DNA of 64,000 bases from Metridium senile (Eukaryota > Cnidaria > Anthozoa > Actiniaria > Metridiidae). Below, in pieces: positions 12,900 through 23,710 of this stretch. Numbering within the stretch: position 1 is the first letter of the stretch; every line of letters starts with the position of its first letter. Location of the stretch: assembly GCA_949775045.1 (NCBI GenBank), contig OX459102.1:9953738-10017737 (forward strand), written 5' to 3'. The translations under genes and the position numbers were made by a program. The notes below the pieces were generated by a model. The model saw nothing but the letters and a program-made list of their open reading frames with translations. It searched no databases and had not been told where the DNA came from.

Positions 12900-15037
12900 T
12901 ATCATCACCATCATCATTACCATCACCATCATCCTTATCATCATCACCATCATTATCATCACCATCCTTATCATCACCATCCTTATCATCACCATCATTA
13001 CCATCATTATCATCATCATCCTTACCATCATTATCATCATCATCCTTATCATCACCATCATTATCATCATCATCATCATCCTTATCATCACCATCATTAT
13101 CATCAGCATCATCCTTATCATCACCATCATTACCCAACCTCGTTGCCAGGGCCCTCTCCCTTCACTTCCCGCCCCACCCAAAAGCGAAGGGAGAGGGCCC
13201 TGGGAACGAGGTTGCATCATTACCATCATTATCACCATCCTTATCATCACCATCATCACCATCCTTATCATCACCATCATCATTATCACCACCATCATTA
13301 TCATCATCCTTATCGTCACCATCCTTATCATCACCATCATCATCATTACTAATAGTCTATGATGTTGTTTTGTAGGACATACCTAGCTGTGGTTCTATGA
13401 ATGAGTGTTTAGATGATTTATGCAAACAATATCCAACCGTAAGTCATTTCTCAGGAAGGTTGTCACACAGGAAAACCACACAAGCTAGTGGCGCAAAGGA
13501 TCATGGATCAGTTCAGAAACTAAATGTGCATTTGGCACACGTTTCTTGTCTATGATAAGTAAAAACGATCATTTTGCAATAACACATTGACATTAGTTTG
13601 GTGATGTGGCCATAAAATCCCTGTGTTCTAGTAAAGTATACATAGGCTACCTAATAATGTCTATATAGTCTTCTGCACTACTATCTTGTAGGCTTTTCAC
13701 TTCACGGCTGACAAAGTTTTTCGGAAAGTGTGTATCCAACTGTATGTACCAATGATGCATGCATGTGCTGTCATAGTTTCTATTCACCTGTCTACTATTA
13801 TTTCCAGGTTAAATTCTGCCGAGTTAAAGCTGAGCTTACTGGAATAAGTGCAAACTTTGTAAGTTGCTTTGAAATGTGTGTTTATTGGGGGGTACCAAAC
13901 GAATTCCATAAATGCTAAGAACAGGTGATTGTGGGTGCAATAGGGGGTAAATTGGAATGAGAAATTAAATGCTTGCAAACTAGAAATCAAAGTCGTCTTG
14001 CAGCGATCTCACCTCGGCCGCCATATCTTGGATTATCATTGACACAGGGAGCCCAATTATTACAAAGAGCAGCCCAAGCGTTAGCCTGCTGTGCAGACTC
14101 AATTTTTTGCGCTCAAAATATTCGCCAAAAAACTCTACCCAAGCTTACCTCATGCCAAAAGAATTTAGGGTAGAATATAACAATAAGTGTAAAAGTAGTG
14201 AATTTTTCACGGGTACCCTGACTAGTATATATTATGACTAGTAAATGTTTCACAGATTAATGGAGTGCACTTTTCTTGATTGTTTCAGAGGGAAAATGGT
14301 CTTCCAGCATTATTAGTTTATAAAGGAGAACAGTTGGTAGGGAACTTTGTACAGTTGGAAAGTGTTTTTGGAGACAACTTTGACTCTAGTGATGTAGAAA
14401 GCTTTCTTATTCAGTAAGTATCAATTCATCCTCGGGAACCCAGGGGTAATCTTCTGTCGCTCGTTTCTCGCTTCCAGAATAAATACCCCTGGGAACGTAG
14501 TCTGTTGGAGCTTGTTCTGGAAGTCAAAATTCTAACTTATTTGACGACTTTCTTTGAATGGTTATCTTGATTTTCATTGGTCGACCTAATAAGGTCGAAC
14601 AATCAGGAAAGAGCTGAATTTTAATTTCCGGAACAAGCTCCAACAGACTACATTCCCCAGGGTATTTATTCTGGAAGCGAGAAACAAGCGACAGAAGATT
14701 ACCCCTGGGTTCCCGAGGATGGTATCAATTATGCATTTATTATTACTGTACTTTTCGACTTTCTGCAAGCTCAGAAATTTGTAAAAATTATGTATTTCTC
14801 TGCCGTCAATCAAGGATTTGAAAGGTACCGACCAATTAGTTTTGATTGACGGCAGCTAAAAACCGCAGTAATCTCATTTTATGTTAGCAGAGGGGTAGTG
14901 TCACGTGGCCTATTGATAACATATAACTGCTGTTACTTTGCAGGAATCATATCTTATCTGAAGACATTCACTTTGAACCATCAACAATAGCTCAACAGAC
15001 TGATAACAATGATGACAGTGATTTAGATTTAGATTAA
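10491..15037 (+). CDS. PDCL: Phosducin-like protein (PDCL)
   Basis: Seven exons: 10491-10646, 10823-10948, 11774-12010, 13376-13438, 13808-13858, 14289-14413 and 14944-15037. Together they make 852 nt, or 283 residues, close to the roughly 300 of vertebrate PDCL. The family acts as a cytosolic co-chaperone with CCT in assembling G-protein beta-gamma dimers. Hallmarks are the N terminus MTTIEDKILGYKAQNYVSSS, the acidic Ser stretch, TGPKGVLEDFRRYKQLE (residues 53-69), the EFLKQYHFKRLLQMKEEQ helix, and a thioredoxin-fold half (VKFCRVKAELTGISANF, LPALLVYKGEQLVGNFVQL). The C terminus ends in an acidic DSDLDLD, as in PDCL. All introns keep frame. Exon 2 needs the acceptor ending at 10822, because the nearby ACAG acceptor would give an early stop. 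Introns 2, 3 and 6 carry repeats or transposons. Confidence 0.93.
11150..11585. repeat. 96-110-bp tandem repeat, three to four units, in PDCL intron 2
   Basis: Units contain GGTTTGAACCCAGGTGTAAG, TGATGAAGGTGAATTGTGTT, CATCTGGGTGTGTG and GTCTTGAGAAAGACTGTTGG. The same unit builds the much longer array at 43541-45270 and, reversed, the array at 27781-28255. It therefore belongs to one dispersed repeat family. Confidence 0.85.
12078..13355. repeat. ~1.28-kb TCA-rich compound microsatellite in PDCL intron 3
   Basis: The array is built from CATCAT, CATTATCAT, CATCCTTATCATCAC and similar multiples of three. It ends shortly before the acceptor of the exon at 13376. Long open frames of His-Pro-Tyr, Ile-Ile, Ser-Leu or Asp-Gly on both strands come from the 3-bp periodicity and are not genes. 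A MITE hairpin interrupts it at 13135-13214. Confidence 0.95.
13135..13214. mobile_element. 80-bp hairpin element inside the microsatellite
   Basis: CAACCTCGTTGCCAGGGCCC on the left and GGGCCCTGGGAACGAGGTTG on the right are inverted copies with a short GC-rich centre. The base composition differs sharply from the TCA array around it. CTGGGAACGAGG-type ends also occur in the 14427-14722 element, so both may belong to related families. Confidence 0.75.
14427..14722. mobile_element. 296-bp palindromic MITE next to a PDCL splice donor
   Basis: Left arm CATCCTCGGGAACCCAGGGG and right arm CCCCTGGGTTCCCGAGGATG are inverted copies extending about 100 bp inward (GACTACATTCCCCAGGG / CCCTGGGAACGTAGTC). 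TATCAATT flanks both sides (14419-14426 and 14723-14730), an 8-bp duplication typical of hAT-type elements. It lies in intron 6 of PDCL, starting 13 bases after the end of exon 6. Confidence 0.85.
14746..14887. mobile_element. MITE related to the copy at 62493
   Basis: The core is an inverted pair CTGCCGTCAATCAAGGATTT / TTTGATTGACGGCAGCTAAA. The outer ends TTTTCGACTTTCTGC and AAACCGCAGTAA match the element at 62493-62695. The left outer end is degraded. It lies in PDCL intron 6, just downstream of the previous element. Confidence 0.65.
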
Positions 15038-15289
15038 GGGTAGCACTATAAGTAATTGTAAATATGGTAATTGTATGTATTATCGATCAAATATAGGATA
15101 ATTGAATATGTAAATGTCAGCATAACAACTCGAAAGAATCTTTTTTTTACTTTGAGATTACTTTAGGAGATGCCTGAATAATGATAATGTTTAATGAGGG
15201 AGCCTATTCGCACAGGCGATTTTCAGTAGGGCCCTATATTTCCATTTCATTTACACAATGCATCAAATTACCTTTATATAGCCAATCTC

Positions 15290-15530
15290 GAAAAGGTTGT
15301 CCACCTGAAAATATACTAAAAGAAATCTCACGTGACTCATTTTAAATTCACTTTCCACGCGTGTAGAAAGTCAGGTACTTCTAGCGAGGGAAGATACTGC
15401 TTGATTGAATTCACCGCCATATTACTTTCAAACGCACCCGACTTTCTACACGCGCAGAAAGTGTTTATCCATAATGAGTCACGTGATATTTCTTTTAGTA
15501 TATATGTCTTCTCAGGTGGACAACCTTTTT
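15290..15530. mobile_element. ~241-bp fold-back MITE 3' of PDCL
   Basis: AAAAGGTTGTCCACCTGAAA begins the element, and CTCAGGTGGACAACCTTTTT ends it. Further matching pairs are AAAGAAATCTCACGTGACTC / GAGTCACGTGATATTTCTTT and CTTTCCACGCGTGTAGAAAG / CTTTCTACACGCGCAGAAAG. Bases 15038-15289 before it hold only the PDCL 3' flank. Confidence 0.75.
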
Positions 15531-15640
15531 TAGATCGGCTGTATACCTACAAATATAAATGTAAATGTTTATAATGACTTTCAAATTCAAAAATGTGATT
15601 TCAATTAAATATGGAAGACTATATTAAAAACTTGTTGTAC

Positions 15641-16386
15641 TAAGGACGGGGCCTACTATTGCACTGCGCAGGCTACTGCGCATCTACATAAATTTCCATT
15701 TTAACGCGCTATCTTACCTCAAAAGATGACAAAATACAAATAAAAAACCATCTAACGATGGTAGACGCGACGGTAGCGGTTTTTTATAAAAACAGTCCCA
15801 CAATGCACTTACATGTATGATGACGAATTTCTTTATTTAGTAGGGAGGGGACCGGAAAGAAATTGTCTTATGATGATCTTCGGCGGCAAAGTTTACCACG
15901 CGATAACTTTTTAAAACGCCCGGTAACCCCAATTTGTTTACAACTGCAATTATTAATAACATGTTAAACAATGGTTTTGATGTAAAATTTCGAAAAAGCA
16001 ACTGATTTTTGAATGGAAAATAGACAAAAATTCGAATTTTCTGAACCTCGTTAAATACAAGTCGCGATGCTAAAAAAATCATATTTCACTACTAACTTTT
16101 GAAAATACGTTATAAAATATATATTAATTTCCTATTAGAAAATTACTTGTTGATTCTTTACCGCTATCAAAGAGATGTTCCAATGAAAATCCTTTGAAAA
16201 ACATTTTTATTTGTCGATACCGGTAAAATCGTGACGTAAGCCATATTTAAGACTCATTATTTCTCTTAACTGCCCGGTGACCCCACCTTTTTTAGCCAGA
16301 TTTGAAGAACCCTCTAAAGGGTTAAAACAACTCACATAGTTATTTGAAGAAGACATTACTTTTTAATTAATAGGCCCCGTCCTTAA
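15641..16386. mobile_element. ~0.75-kb non-autonomous element with TIRs and near-TTAA flanks
   Basis: TAAGGACGGGGCCTA (15641) is inverted at the other end as TAGGCCCCGTCCTTAA (16371-16386). The right flank is TTAA and the left is CTAA, so a piggyBac-like TTAA duplication with one mutated base is possible. The interior lacks a transposase frame. The candidate gene at 16388-17886 ends directly against the right end. Confidence 0.6.
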
Positions 16387-16387
16387 T

Positions 16388-17886
16388 TCATGATAAACGG
16401 TCTGCCGAATAATCTATGATATTAGAAAACATTGGATTGGTAGAACTAGTTCCCTCGGTTGGCTGATGAAGTCGATTTTCGTGTAGAAGGTCTCGTAACT
16501 TTTTCAAGAGCAAATTCGCCCTCCCATACATTACTGACAGTACTGTTTCTGCCTTCTTGGCCTCATCAGTCAGCATATTTGATGCCGTCTCTCATTTAGT
16601 TTTATCAACTGGTAAATTATCAGGAAATTGACCTTTACTAGTACTTTGCATTTTCCAGCGAGCGTCCTTAAATGACGTTTTCTTGACTCCATAAGAAAAA
16701 CACGTCGATCATTGTTGCAGATTCTCTATGAATATGTAACTTGTAACTTCGTTTCGCTACAACGGTGCGAAAACATGGAATTCCCCGTGCTGGTGCTCAA
16801 GTCGAGGTTTGGCCATTTGGTCACCTCAGGCTCTTTCAGCTTATGTACGACTCGATTTCATGGAATAATTGCTAAATGTAGCGTCTAGACCCTCGCGCTA
16901 GTCCTACCCAGTCCCCCACTTCCTTCAGCCCTACTCTAGTGCCAATCTCGATCACCGTAGCACGTCCATTTAGCGTTCATCTTTGCTAGCGATGCACAAA
17001 TATATTTTATCGTTCTAAATGTTTTGACTTAGTTCTTCAAACAAAGACTAGCGCTATATTCCCTGATATACAGTACGTTCAATTTGACAGCATGTAGTAC
17101 CAGTGTTTTCATATTTTTTATTATCAATTTCAAGTTCAGGACTAAATGTTTGTTATTTCCTACGCGCATTTCCATCTGCAAGGAAAGAAAAGATACAATT
17201 AACATGACTGATTCGCGCAACAGTAATAATGACATTTGACTTGAAAAGATAACACACATGGATCATTTAATTCCATCCATTCCTAACCATCCATCCTGCA
17301 TCCATCCATCCCTTCATTCATTCATTGCTTGATTGATTCTCTCATTCCGGCATCCATCCATCCATCCATCCATCCATCCATCCATCCATCCATCCATCCA
17401 TCCATCCATCCATCCATCCATCCATCCATCCATCCATCCATCCATCCATCCATCCATCCATCCATCCATCCATCCATCCATCCATCCATCCATCCATGCA
17501 TTCATTCATCCATTCATTCATCCATTCCTAACCATCCATCCCGCATCCATCCATTCCTTCATTCATTCATTCATTCATTCATTTATTTATATATGATCAT
17601 TCATCCATTCATTCATTCATCCATTCATTCATCCATTCCTAACCATCCATTCCTTCATTCATTCATTCATTTATTTATATATGATCATTGATCCATTCAT
17701 TCATTCATCCATTTATCTATTCATTAACCCGTTCATCTATATATCCATCCATTCATTCAACAATCTATTCATTCATAATGAGTAATAGTGAAGTCATCAG
17801 GATACTTACTTCTTGCTTACTCCATCTATTGGAAAACATCGCCAAGTGCAGCATAATCGACTTCGATCCACCACGGGGGCAAACAT
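16388..17886 (-). CDS. Tentative three-exon gene, unknown function
   Basis: Exons in transcript order 17886-17810, 17141-17072 and 16588-16388 join in frame to 115 residues. The donors are GTAAGTATCC and GTATAT. The acceptors are ACATTTAG and a weak GAGAG. The clearest part is the last exon, which has an amphipathic, coiled-coil-like stretch ([17 protein letters not shown]) and ends [10 protein letters not shown]. Start choice (ATG at 17886) and the first two exons are inference. An alternative puts an ATG at 17844 and uses an acceptor near 17172, giving a different middle exon. I recognise no family. The stop codon abuts the TIR of the element at 15641-16386, so the 3' UTR would run into it. 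Confidence 0.35.
17346..17780. repeat. (ATCC)n then (ATTC)n microsatellite
   Basis: About 150 bp of near-perfect CATC units (17346-17497) pass into a mixed ATTC/ATCC tract. Two blocks near 17585 and 17685 contain TTTATTTATATATGATCATT. The His-Pro-Ser-Ile and Met-Asp-Gly-Trp frames are repeat artefacts. It would lie in the first intron of the tentative gene. Confidence 0.95.
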
Positions 17887-18551
17887 TTTTGTATGGAATG
17901 CAAAATGGTGGGAGCAAAATCCAATTTTGCCATGGAACGCCGCGTTTCGTTACAAAACGTTTCTGTTTTCCCTGGGAGATTAAAAAGGCAGCGATGCTTA
18001 TAGAAAAATAGAAAATCATAAGGCACTAGCGAGCTCGAGTATTAGTATATCCACCATGCGTGGTCTATCTATTAGATTGGCAACTATAAATACATGGAGA
18101 TTACAAGCGAATACAAACGCGAACGATACTCTGCTGCCCATGGTTTGACCACGCGTACAGGATAGTTGATGATAGTTAAGACGCCTTCAACTATCATCAA
18201 CTATCATAGCCGTTTGACCTCCGTTTAACATATTTTAGCCTCCTAGCAGACGTCATTTGTGTTGGTCTCATATTCCCTCCCCCACTTAGGCTAAACATAT
18301 ATAGGTGATCACACAGAATTTGTCCTGATTGGATCAGTATACACGATGTTACCTTTTCACTCAGTTTTGCCTGTAGACATACTGTTAAGGTAGCGACCAG
18401 AAAAACAAATTTCCAAACCGCAAACTTAATTCATTGTGTCGATCAGCTAGGACAGTATACTCTCCTCGTCCTGTGCAGTTCAAAGTAAGTTCTGCATGAG
18501 ACTGACTAAATGAGCTCCTTTATATATGTTCACTAAATTGCGGTGATTGAT

Positions 18552-18813
18552 AGAGTGCAAATAATATAACCACGTGAAATAGTTAGCTGACTCTTTAGTG
18601 CAATTCTATACTAATTCTATTGTTTTCTATTGTTTAATTAGCACTATTTTATACTAGCTAATTAGTACTAGAGTACAAACATTAAAAGCGTGCAACATAA
18701 TTAGTACTAAATAGTGATATTTTATGCTAATTCTATTGTTTTCTATTGTTTAATTAGCACTATTTAGTACTAATTAGTACTACTTGTTTCACGGTTATAT
18801 TGTTTGCACTCTA
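18552..18813. mobile_element. MITE family with AGTGCAAA ends, copy 1
   Basis: Left end TAGAGTGCAAATAATATAAC, right end TTATATTGTTTGCACTCTA. The interior is a near-palindrome built on TTAGTACTAA and TCTATTGTTTTCTATTGTTT. Related copies or parts lie at 19026-19402, 22501-22798 and 47217-47463. Bases 18027-18551 hold only a short GATAGTTGATGATAGTT hairpin near 18160-18215 and unassigned AT-rich sequence. Confidence 0.7.
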
Positions 18814-19039
18814 CATGTTTCACAGGGAATTTTATTTGCACTCTAATGTAGTTCTCATTATAGCCTGTGAAACAAAGTATGATAGTTAAATAGATCGAGT
18901 GCAACTGAGAGCCTATACCTCAGATCATTAGAAACAAAGTATACTATACTAAAACGTGATATTCAAATAACAAAAAAGGACGCAGTGTAATTGGTAAAGA
19001 GTGATGCATGTAGTAAAGTGTGCTAGAGTACAAACATTA

Positions 19040-19281
19040 CTGTGCGACTCGCCGTACCGTTGTCACTTACAAAAACTTTTGATGAATTTTTGAAATTATT
19101 TTGACATTTTTTCAATCAGGTATACAAGTTTATATCGAGAGGCGGAGTTTATATCGAGAGGCGAAGACTTTAGATAATTTGATGTCTGTAATAAAATTGG
19201 TCCGATTGAGACGAAAAAATAATAATGTCAAAAATTCATCAAAGGTTTTTGTAAGTGACTACTGTATGTGGAGTCGCACAG
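19040..19281. mobile_element. 242-bp TA-flanked MITE nested in an AGTGCAAA-family copy
   Basis: Ends CTGTGCGACTC and GAGTCGCACAG are inverted, with TA on each side (19038-19039 and 19282-19283). Further inside, CACTTACAAAAACTTTTGAT is mirrored by ATCAAAGGTTTTTGTAAGTG. TA duplication points to a Tc1/mariner-type origin. The host sequence reads ACAAACAT-TA-AAAGCGTG once the insert is removed, and this uninterrupted form is present near 18676-18692. Confidence 0.85.
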
Positions 19282-19784
19282 TAAAAGCGTGAAGTACTAA
19301 ATAGTGATATTTTATAGTTCTATTGTTTTTTATTGTTTAATTAGCACTATTCAGTACTAATTAGTATTATACTTGTTTCACGGGTAGAATATTTGCACTC
19401 TGGCTTCATGGGTTAATGAGAGCCGCTCCGTGAAATATCACTATACACAATTAACTGTTATGTTACCTTTTTACTCAGTTTTGCCTGTAGACATACTGGC
19501 TACCCACCAGAAAAACAATCGTTCAAATGTCCTTTATCATGAAGTGCATTTGGAAAATTGTTTTTCTGGTGGCTACCTACAAGTGGTTCAATGATCAGCT
19601 AGGTCGGTACTTTCAGCGTCAACTCGTCAGTTCAAACTAAGTTCTGAGAACTGAACTAAATGAGCCCCCAGAATGAGCCTAGCTCTTATTACTCATGTTC
19701 ACTATAAGACCTATAACATGTTTTGATAACACCGCTAACTGACTTGTTAAGCATTATATGGTTATTTCAGTAAGCGTGTACTAA

Positions 19785-19978
19785 GGGGTGGACCATTTGA
19801 CTTTTGAGGGGAGGGGAGGGGGTGATTTGGTCCGTAAAGGAAATTTTTTTAGCCCGCTGGCATGCGCACGGAATTTATTTTATAGAAAAGCAAAGATTTC
19901 AATGGCGATTTTGGCTTGCAGGAAATTTCTTTTCAAAATCACCCACCCACCCCCCCACCCCCAATGGTCGGCACCTAA
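19785..19978. mobile_element. MITE related to 38500-38625
   Basis: The left end AAGGGGTGGACCATTTGACT is mirrored on the right by AATGGTCGGCACCTAA after a C-rich segment. The interior has GCAGGAAATTTCTTTTCAAA. A shorter relative with GCAGGAAATTTATTTTCAAA and AAATGGTCGCCCCCTTA lies in a PRPF18 intron. Confidence 0.6.
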
Positions 19979-20196
19979 ATTAAGTTCTTCAATTAATTTA
20001 TGTTAATTAGTTTGTACAAAATTAGTACTAAATAAATCATTGTCATAATTATCTCTCACAGCTTAGGTAAAGCAAACACCGCACACCGAAGTCATTTGAA
20101 TAACCGGAACAGCGCAAATTGAGAACTATTCACAGCAACACCACAATAAATATTCATCAACACCGCAATCCCCCATGTCCCCCTCCTATAGGGTGC

Positions 20197-20672
20197 TGTA
20201 TGTTAGACCCCGTCTACACGGATCCGGATACTTTTGAAACCGCATACTTTTTGATGCGAATCGGCCTATCGTCCACACGAATCTGGTCACCGAAACCGCA
20301 TACTTTTACTTTAATCCTCCGGATACGCGGACTCGTGTGGACGCAAATATTTCTATGCGGTTTCAGCCGGATCGGATTCGTGTAGACGAGGCCTTAGAGT
20401 AGTTTTCATTAACCCGTGAAACAAAGTGTACACGACAAGGCGTGATATTCAAACAATAGCAAAAGAACACAATGTAATTAAGGCCTCGTCTACACGAATC
20501 CGATCCGGCTGAAACCGCATAGAAATATTTGTGTCCACACGAAATCGCGTATCCGGTGGATTCAAGTAAAAGTATGCGGTTTCGGTGACCGGATTCGTGT
20601 GGACGATAGGCCGATTCGCATCAAAAAGTATGCGGTTTCAAAAGTATCCGGATCCGTGTAGAAGGGGTCTAA
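20197..20672. mobile_element. Two ~195-bp MITE copies in inverted orientation
   Basis: Copy A (about 20203-20397) runs from GACCCCGTCTACACGGATCC to TCGTGTAGACGAGGCCTTA. Copy B (about 20480-20672) is its reverse complement (AAGGCCTCGTCTACACGAAT to CCGTGTAGAAGGGGTC). Each copy is itself partly palindromic (CCGCATACTTTT, TATGCGGTTTC). The 82-bp spacer carries a piece of the AGTGCAAA/CGTGAAAC family. The pair could form a very long hairpin. Confidence 0.8.
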
Positions 20673-20839
20673 GGTGCATCAAAGAGTGATACACTATATA
20701 AGTGTGTTTCACGGGTTAATGAGAACAACTCTAATGAGCATAAGTATAGTAATTACCTTTGCCTTGAATATGGTAGAGATTTTTTGTCACCCTGCAGAAT
20801 CAGTCATGTGCCTTATACTCGGCCATGGATTTTAGCCAT

Positions 20840-21095
20840 CTGGGGCCAGCTAGTTGTACGAATTAAGCCTAGATAAAGTTATCGATCCACTGGAAAAGAG
20901 TTATCCTGTTTATATAGAATTTGAATAGGTTTTATCCGTTGGATATAGGAATTTATCTGGGGCCAGTTTTATGAAGCCTGGATAAAGTTATCCACTGGAT
21001 AAGAGTTATCCAGTGTATAGAATATGTAAAGGTTTAATTTAGGGATAGGGATTTATCCGCTGGATAGCGCTATTCAGGCTTCGTACAACCGGCTG
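20840..21095. mobile_element. GGATAAAGTTATCC family, tandem pair
   Basis: Two adjacent copies each start GGGGCCAG and contain GATAAAGTTATC, AAGAGTTATCC and GGATTTATCCG-type blocks. They end CAGGCTTCGTACAACCGGC, the inverse of the other end. Other copies are at 27650-27785, 47790-47938 and 61987-62118. The rest of 20.7-21.9 kb shows only AT-rich sequence and short repeats (CTGTGATCATTTAGGTGTATGC three times near 21395-21475). Confidence 0.7.
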
Positions 21096-21639
21096 CTGAC
21101 AGCAAAGATACAAAAGCTTGAACTGACAAATAGTACTAATAAGTATTAAATGACTTCTAATTAAACAATAGCACATTAAGGATTTACTATGAGTTAGTAT
21201 CATATAGTATACAAATGAGGGTCGTTATCACCTACAAACTGAGATGAAAAAGATAAGTATCTTGATAAGATATAATAATAATAAATACAAACTGATTTTT
21301 GTACAAAAAACAAACACTCTTTATTCAAATAAATACAAGACAAGACATACAAGGTGTGGCTCTTCGATGGGACCACTTCAATATGTTGATGAGCTGTGAT
21401 CATTTAGGTGTATGCTAATGAGCTGTGATCATTTAGGTGTATGCTAATGAGCTGTGATCATTTAGGTGTATGCTATCTTGAGAAAGACTGTTGGTATTAG
21501 TGACGTGGTTGCTGAAATGTTAGACAGCAACACTACACACACCTAGATGATCACCAAGGTAGCTAACACATGAATCAAACATAGACTGGACAATACAAAG
21601 CAATGTCTAAATAAGGTATGCACTGTCAATATTAGGCAA

Positions 21640-21930
21640 GTTCCATATTAGGCAATATCCATAAAAGATATGCATTGTCCATATTTGGCAATGTCTATAT
21701 AAGGTAAGTAATATGTAAAGCAGCCATATAAGGTAATCAGTGACCATATAAGGTAATCAGTGACCTAACCAGTTGTCCATTACTAAGATAATCGATATAA
21801 CTATAATTATAAGGTATGTAATTTCCATATAAGGCTATGTCCATATAAGGTAAGGCTATGTCCATATTAGGTAAGGCTATGTCCATATTAGGCAAGGCTA
21901 TGTCCATATTAGGTAAGGCAATGTCTATAT
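21640..21930. repeat. CCATATAAGGTAAGGCTATGT tandem repeat in THOC7 3' flank
   Basis: Imperfect 20-24-bp units (TCCATATTAGGTAAGGCTAT and variants) run up to the THOC7 stop codon region. If transcribed they form part of the 3' UTR. The open frame with repeated Asn-Met-Asp-Ile-Ala-Leu on the minus strand is an artefact. Confidence 0.75.
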
Positions 21931-21944
21931 TAGTTATGACAGTG

Positions 21945-23367
21945 TTAAGCAGTGTCCATGGCTGTAGGTTTTGTAGCAGGTTTTTCTTCATTTGAGGTTG
22001 TGGCTTGATCAGATGTAAAATCACTGCCTGTTTTGTCCTCTGTAAAAACAAATAAAAACAATTATTAATCCATAGTTATTTAGATTAGCAGCAAAACAAT
22101 GGTCTTGCTAAAGTGGACATGTGATATCCATGAAATCAAATCAAATTGCTACTGTGTAATAGTTCTTAGTCACTATCAAAAACAAGTAAAGTTGTCTGGT
22201 CAAAACACGGTATTTTGGTTTCTCTGTTTCCCTCCGTAACACTTGACATTTTTTATTGTGACCAAGATACAGATGTTTGTATATTTGTTTACTCTCATGT
22301 GCCTGTAGTACTGGTAGGTATCTGTGATGTTTACATGCAATTATGGTTATTTAAATATTCTATAGTTAAGTAACTACAGGTAAAGAAAAAGTTTTGTCTT
22401 CCCCTCTGTGACATTCCAAATACCATGTTTTGACCCGGCCTGTAATGAGGTATTGTTTCCTTTGTATTTGATGTTATTGGATGAGTCATTAGTAGTAGTA
22501 GAGTGCAAACAATATATCTGTGAAATACAAAACTAAATAGTACAAAATAGTGCAATATTAGAAAACAATAGAGTTAGCAAAAATTGTACTACTTAATATT
22601 TATTAATGTTTCACAGATAGAGTGCAAACACTTAATCTGTGAAATAAAATCAAAATTGCTACTAACAAATAGTCTTATTTAGTGGCAACTCAACCAGTTG
22701 TCTAAAATAGTCACTAATAGTCACTAAATAAGAACTTTTGGACAGTAAAAAATATACTTTATTTCACAGATTAAGTGTTTACACTCTAAACTATTTGTAC
22801 TCTATTTGTACTCTAACTGAATAGTTACTTAACACAAGCTTACCATCAATCATTTTTTGGAGCTCATGAATTGTATTGATAAGCAGATAAAATTGTTTCT
22901 TGCGAAGGTCAAGCTGAGGAGAAAAACAAAATTTCAATTTAATAGCATTTGGAAAACTTCCTACAAAATGAAATTGAGGAAATACTAAATATCATATAAT
23001 AGCAGCTACGGCCCATTTGGATACTTGCCTTATTGCTGGTTTAAGCCTGGTTCACACCAGCAACATAAGCATAAGCAACATACGCAGAATCAGTTGGGCT
23101 TTGCTCATTGGCCACGCTTGTCTTTTCTCAAACCTAATCGAGAAATGCTTCACTGAGTCTGCCTATGTTGCTCATGCATATGTTGCTAGTGTGAGCCAGG
23201 CTTTAGGGTTAAATAAAGTCAGTCTATACTTCATTTATTTATAACATATATCATGGTAGAAATCTTGTTCAATATACCTTGCCGGCTAAACTACCATTGA
23301 TATCAGTCTGTTCTTGGAGTTCTTTATCAAGTTCTTCTATTTGTCTGAGAATAAAACAATTAAACAA

Positions 23368-23408
<41 letters not shown>

Positions 23409-23636
23409 CTTATCAATAATGACTGCGATATTGATTTAATAACGAAAACTAAAGGGAGCAAAGTTCAATGTTTCAGTCTCATACTGAAACCATCATCAGG
23501 TATAGATAAAATATGTGCATGTACATCAATGAATTTGAATGTGAGGAGAACAAAATATATTGATTATGAACAATTTTAATTTAAAAATCTTTTGTTTTTG
23601 CACTCCTCTAACACAATAAATAAATAAATAAATAGA

Positions 23637-23710
<74 letters not shown>

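Noticed and set aside
12161..13375. Up to 392-codon frames rich in His/Pro, Ile or Asp
   Set aside because: Three-base periodicity of the TCA array keeps all frames open. The region is an intron of PDCL.
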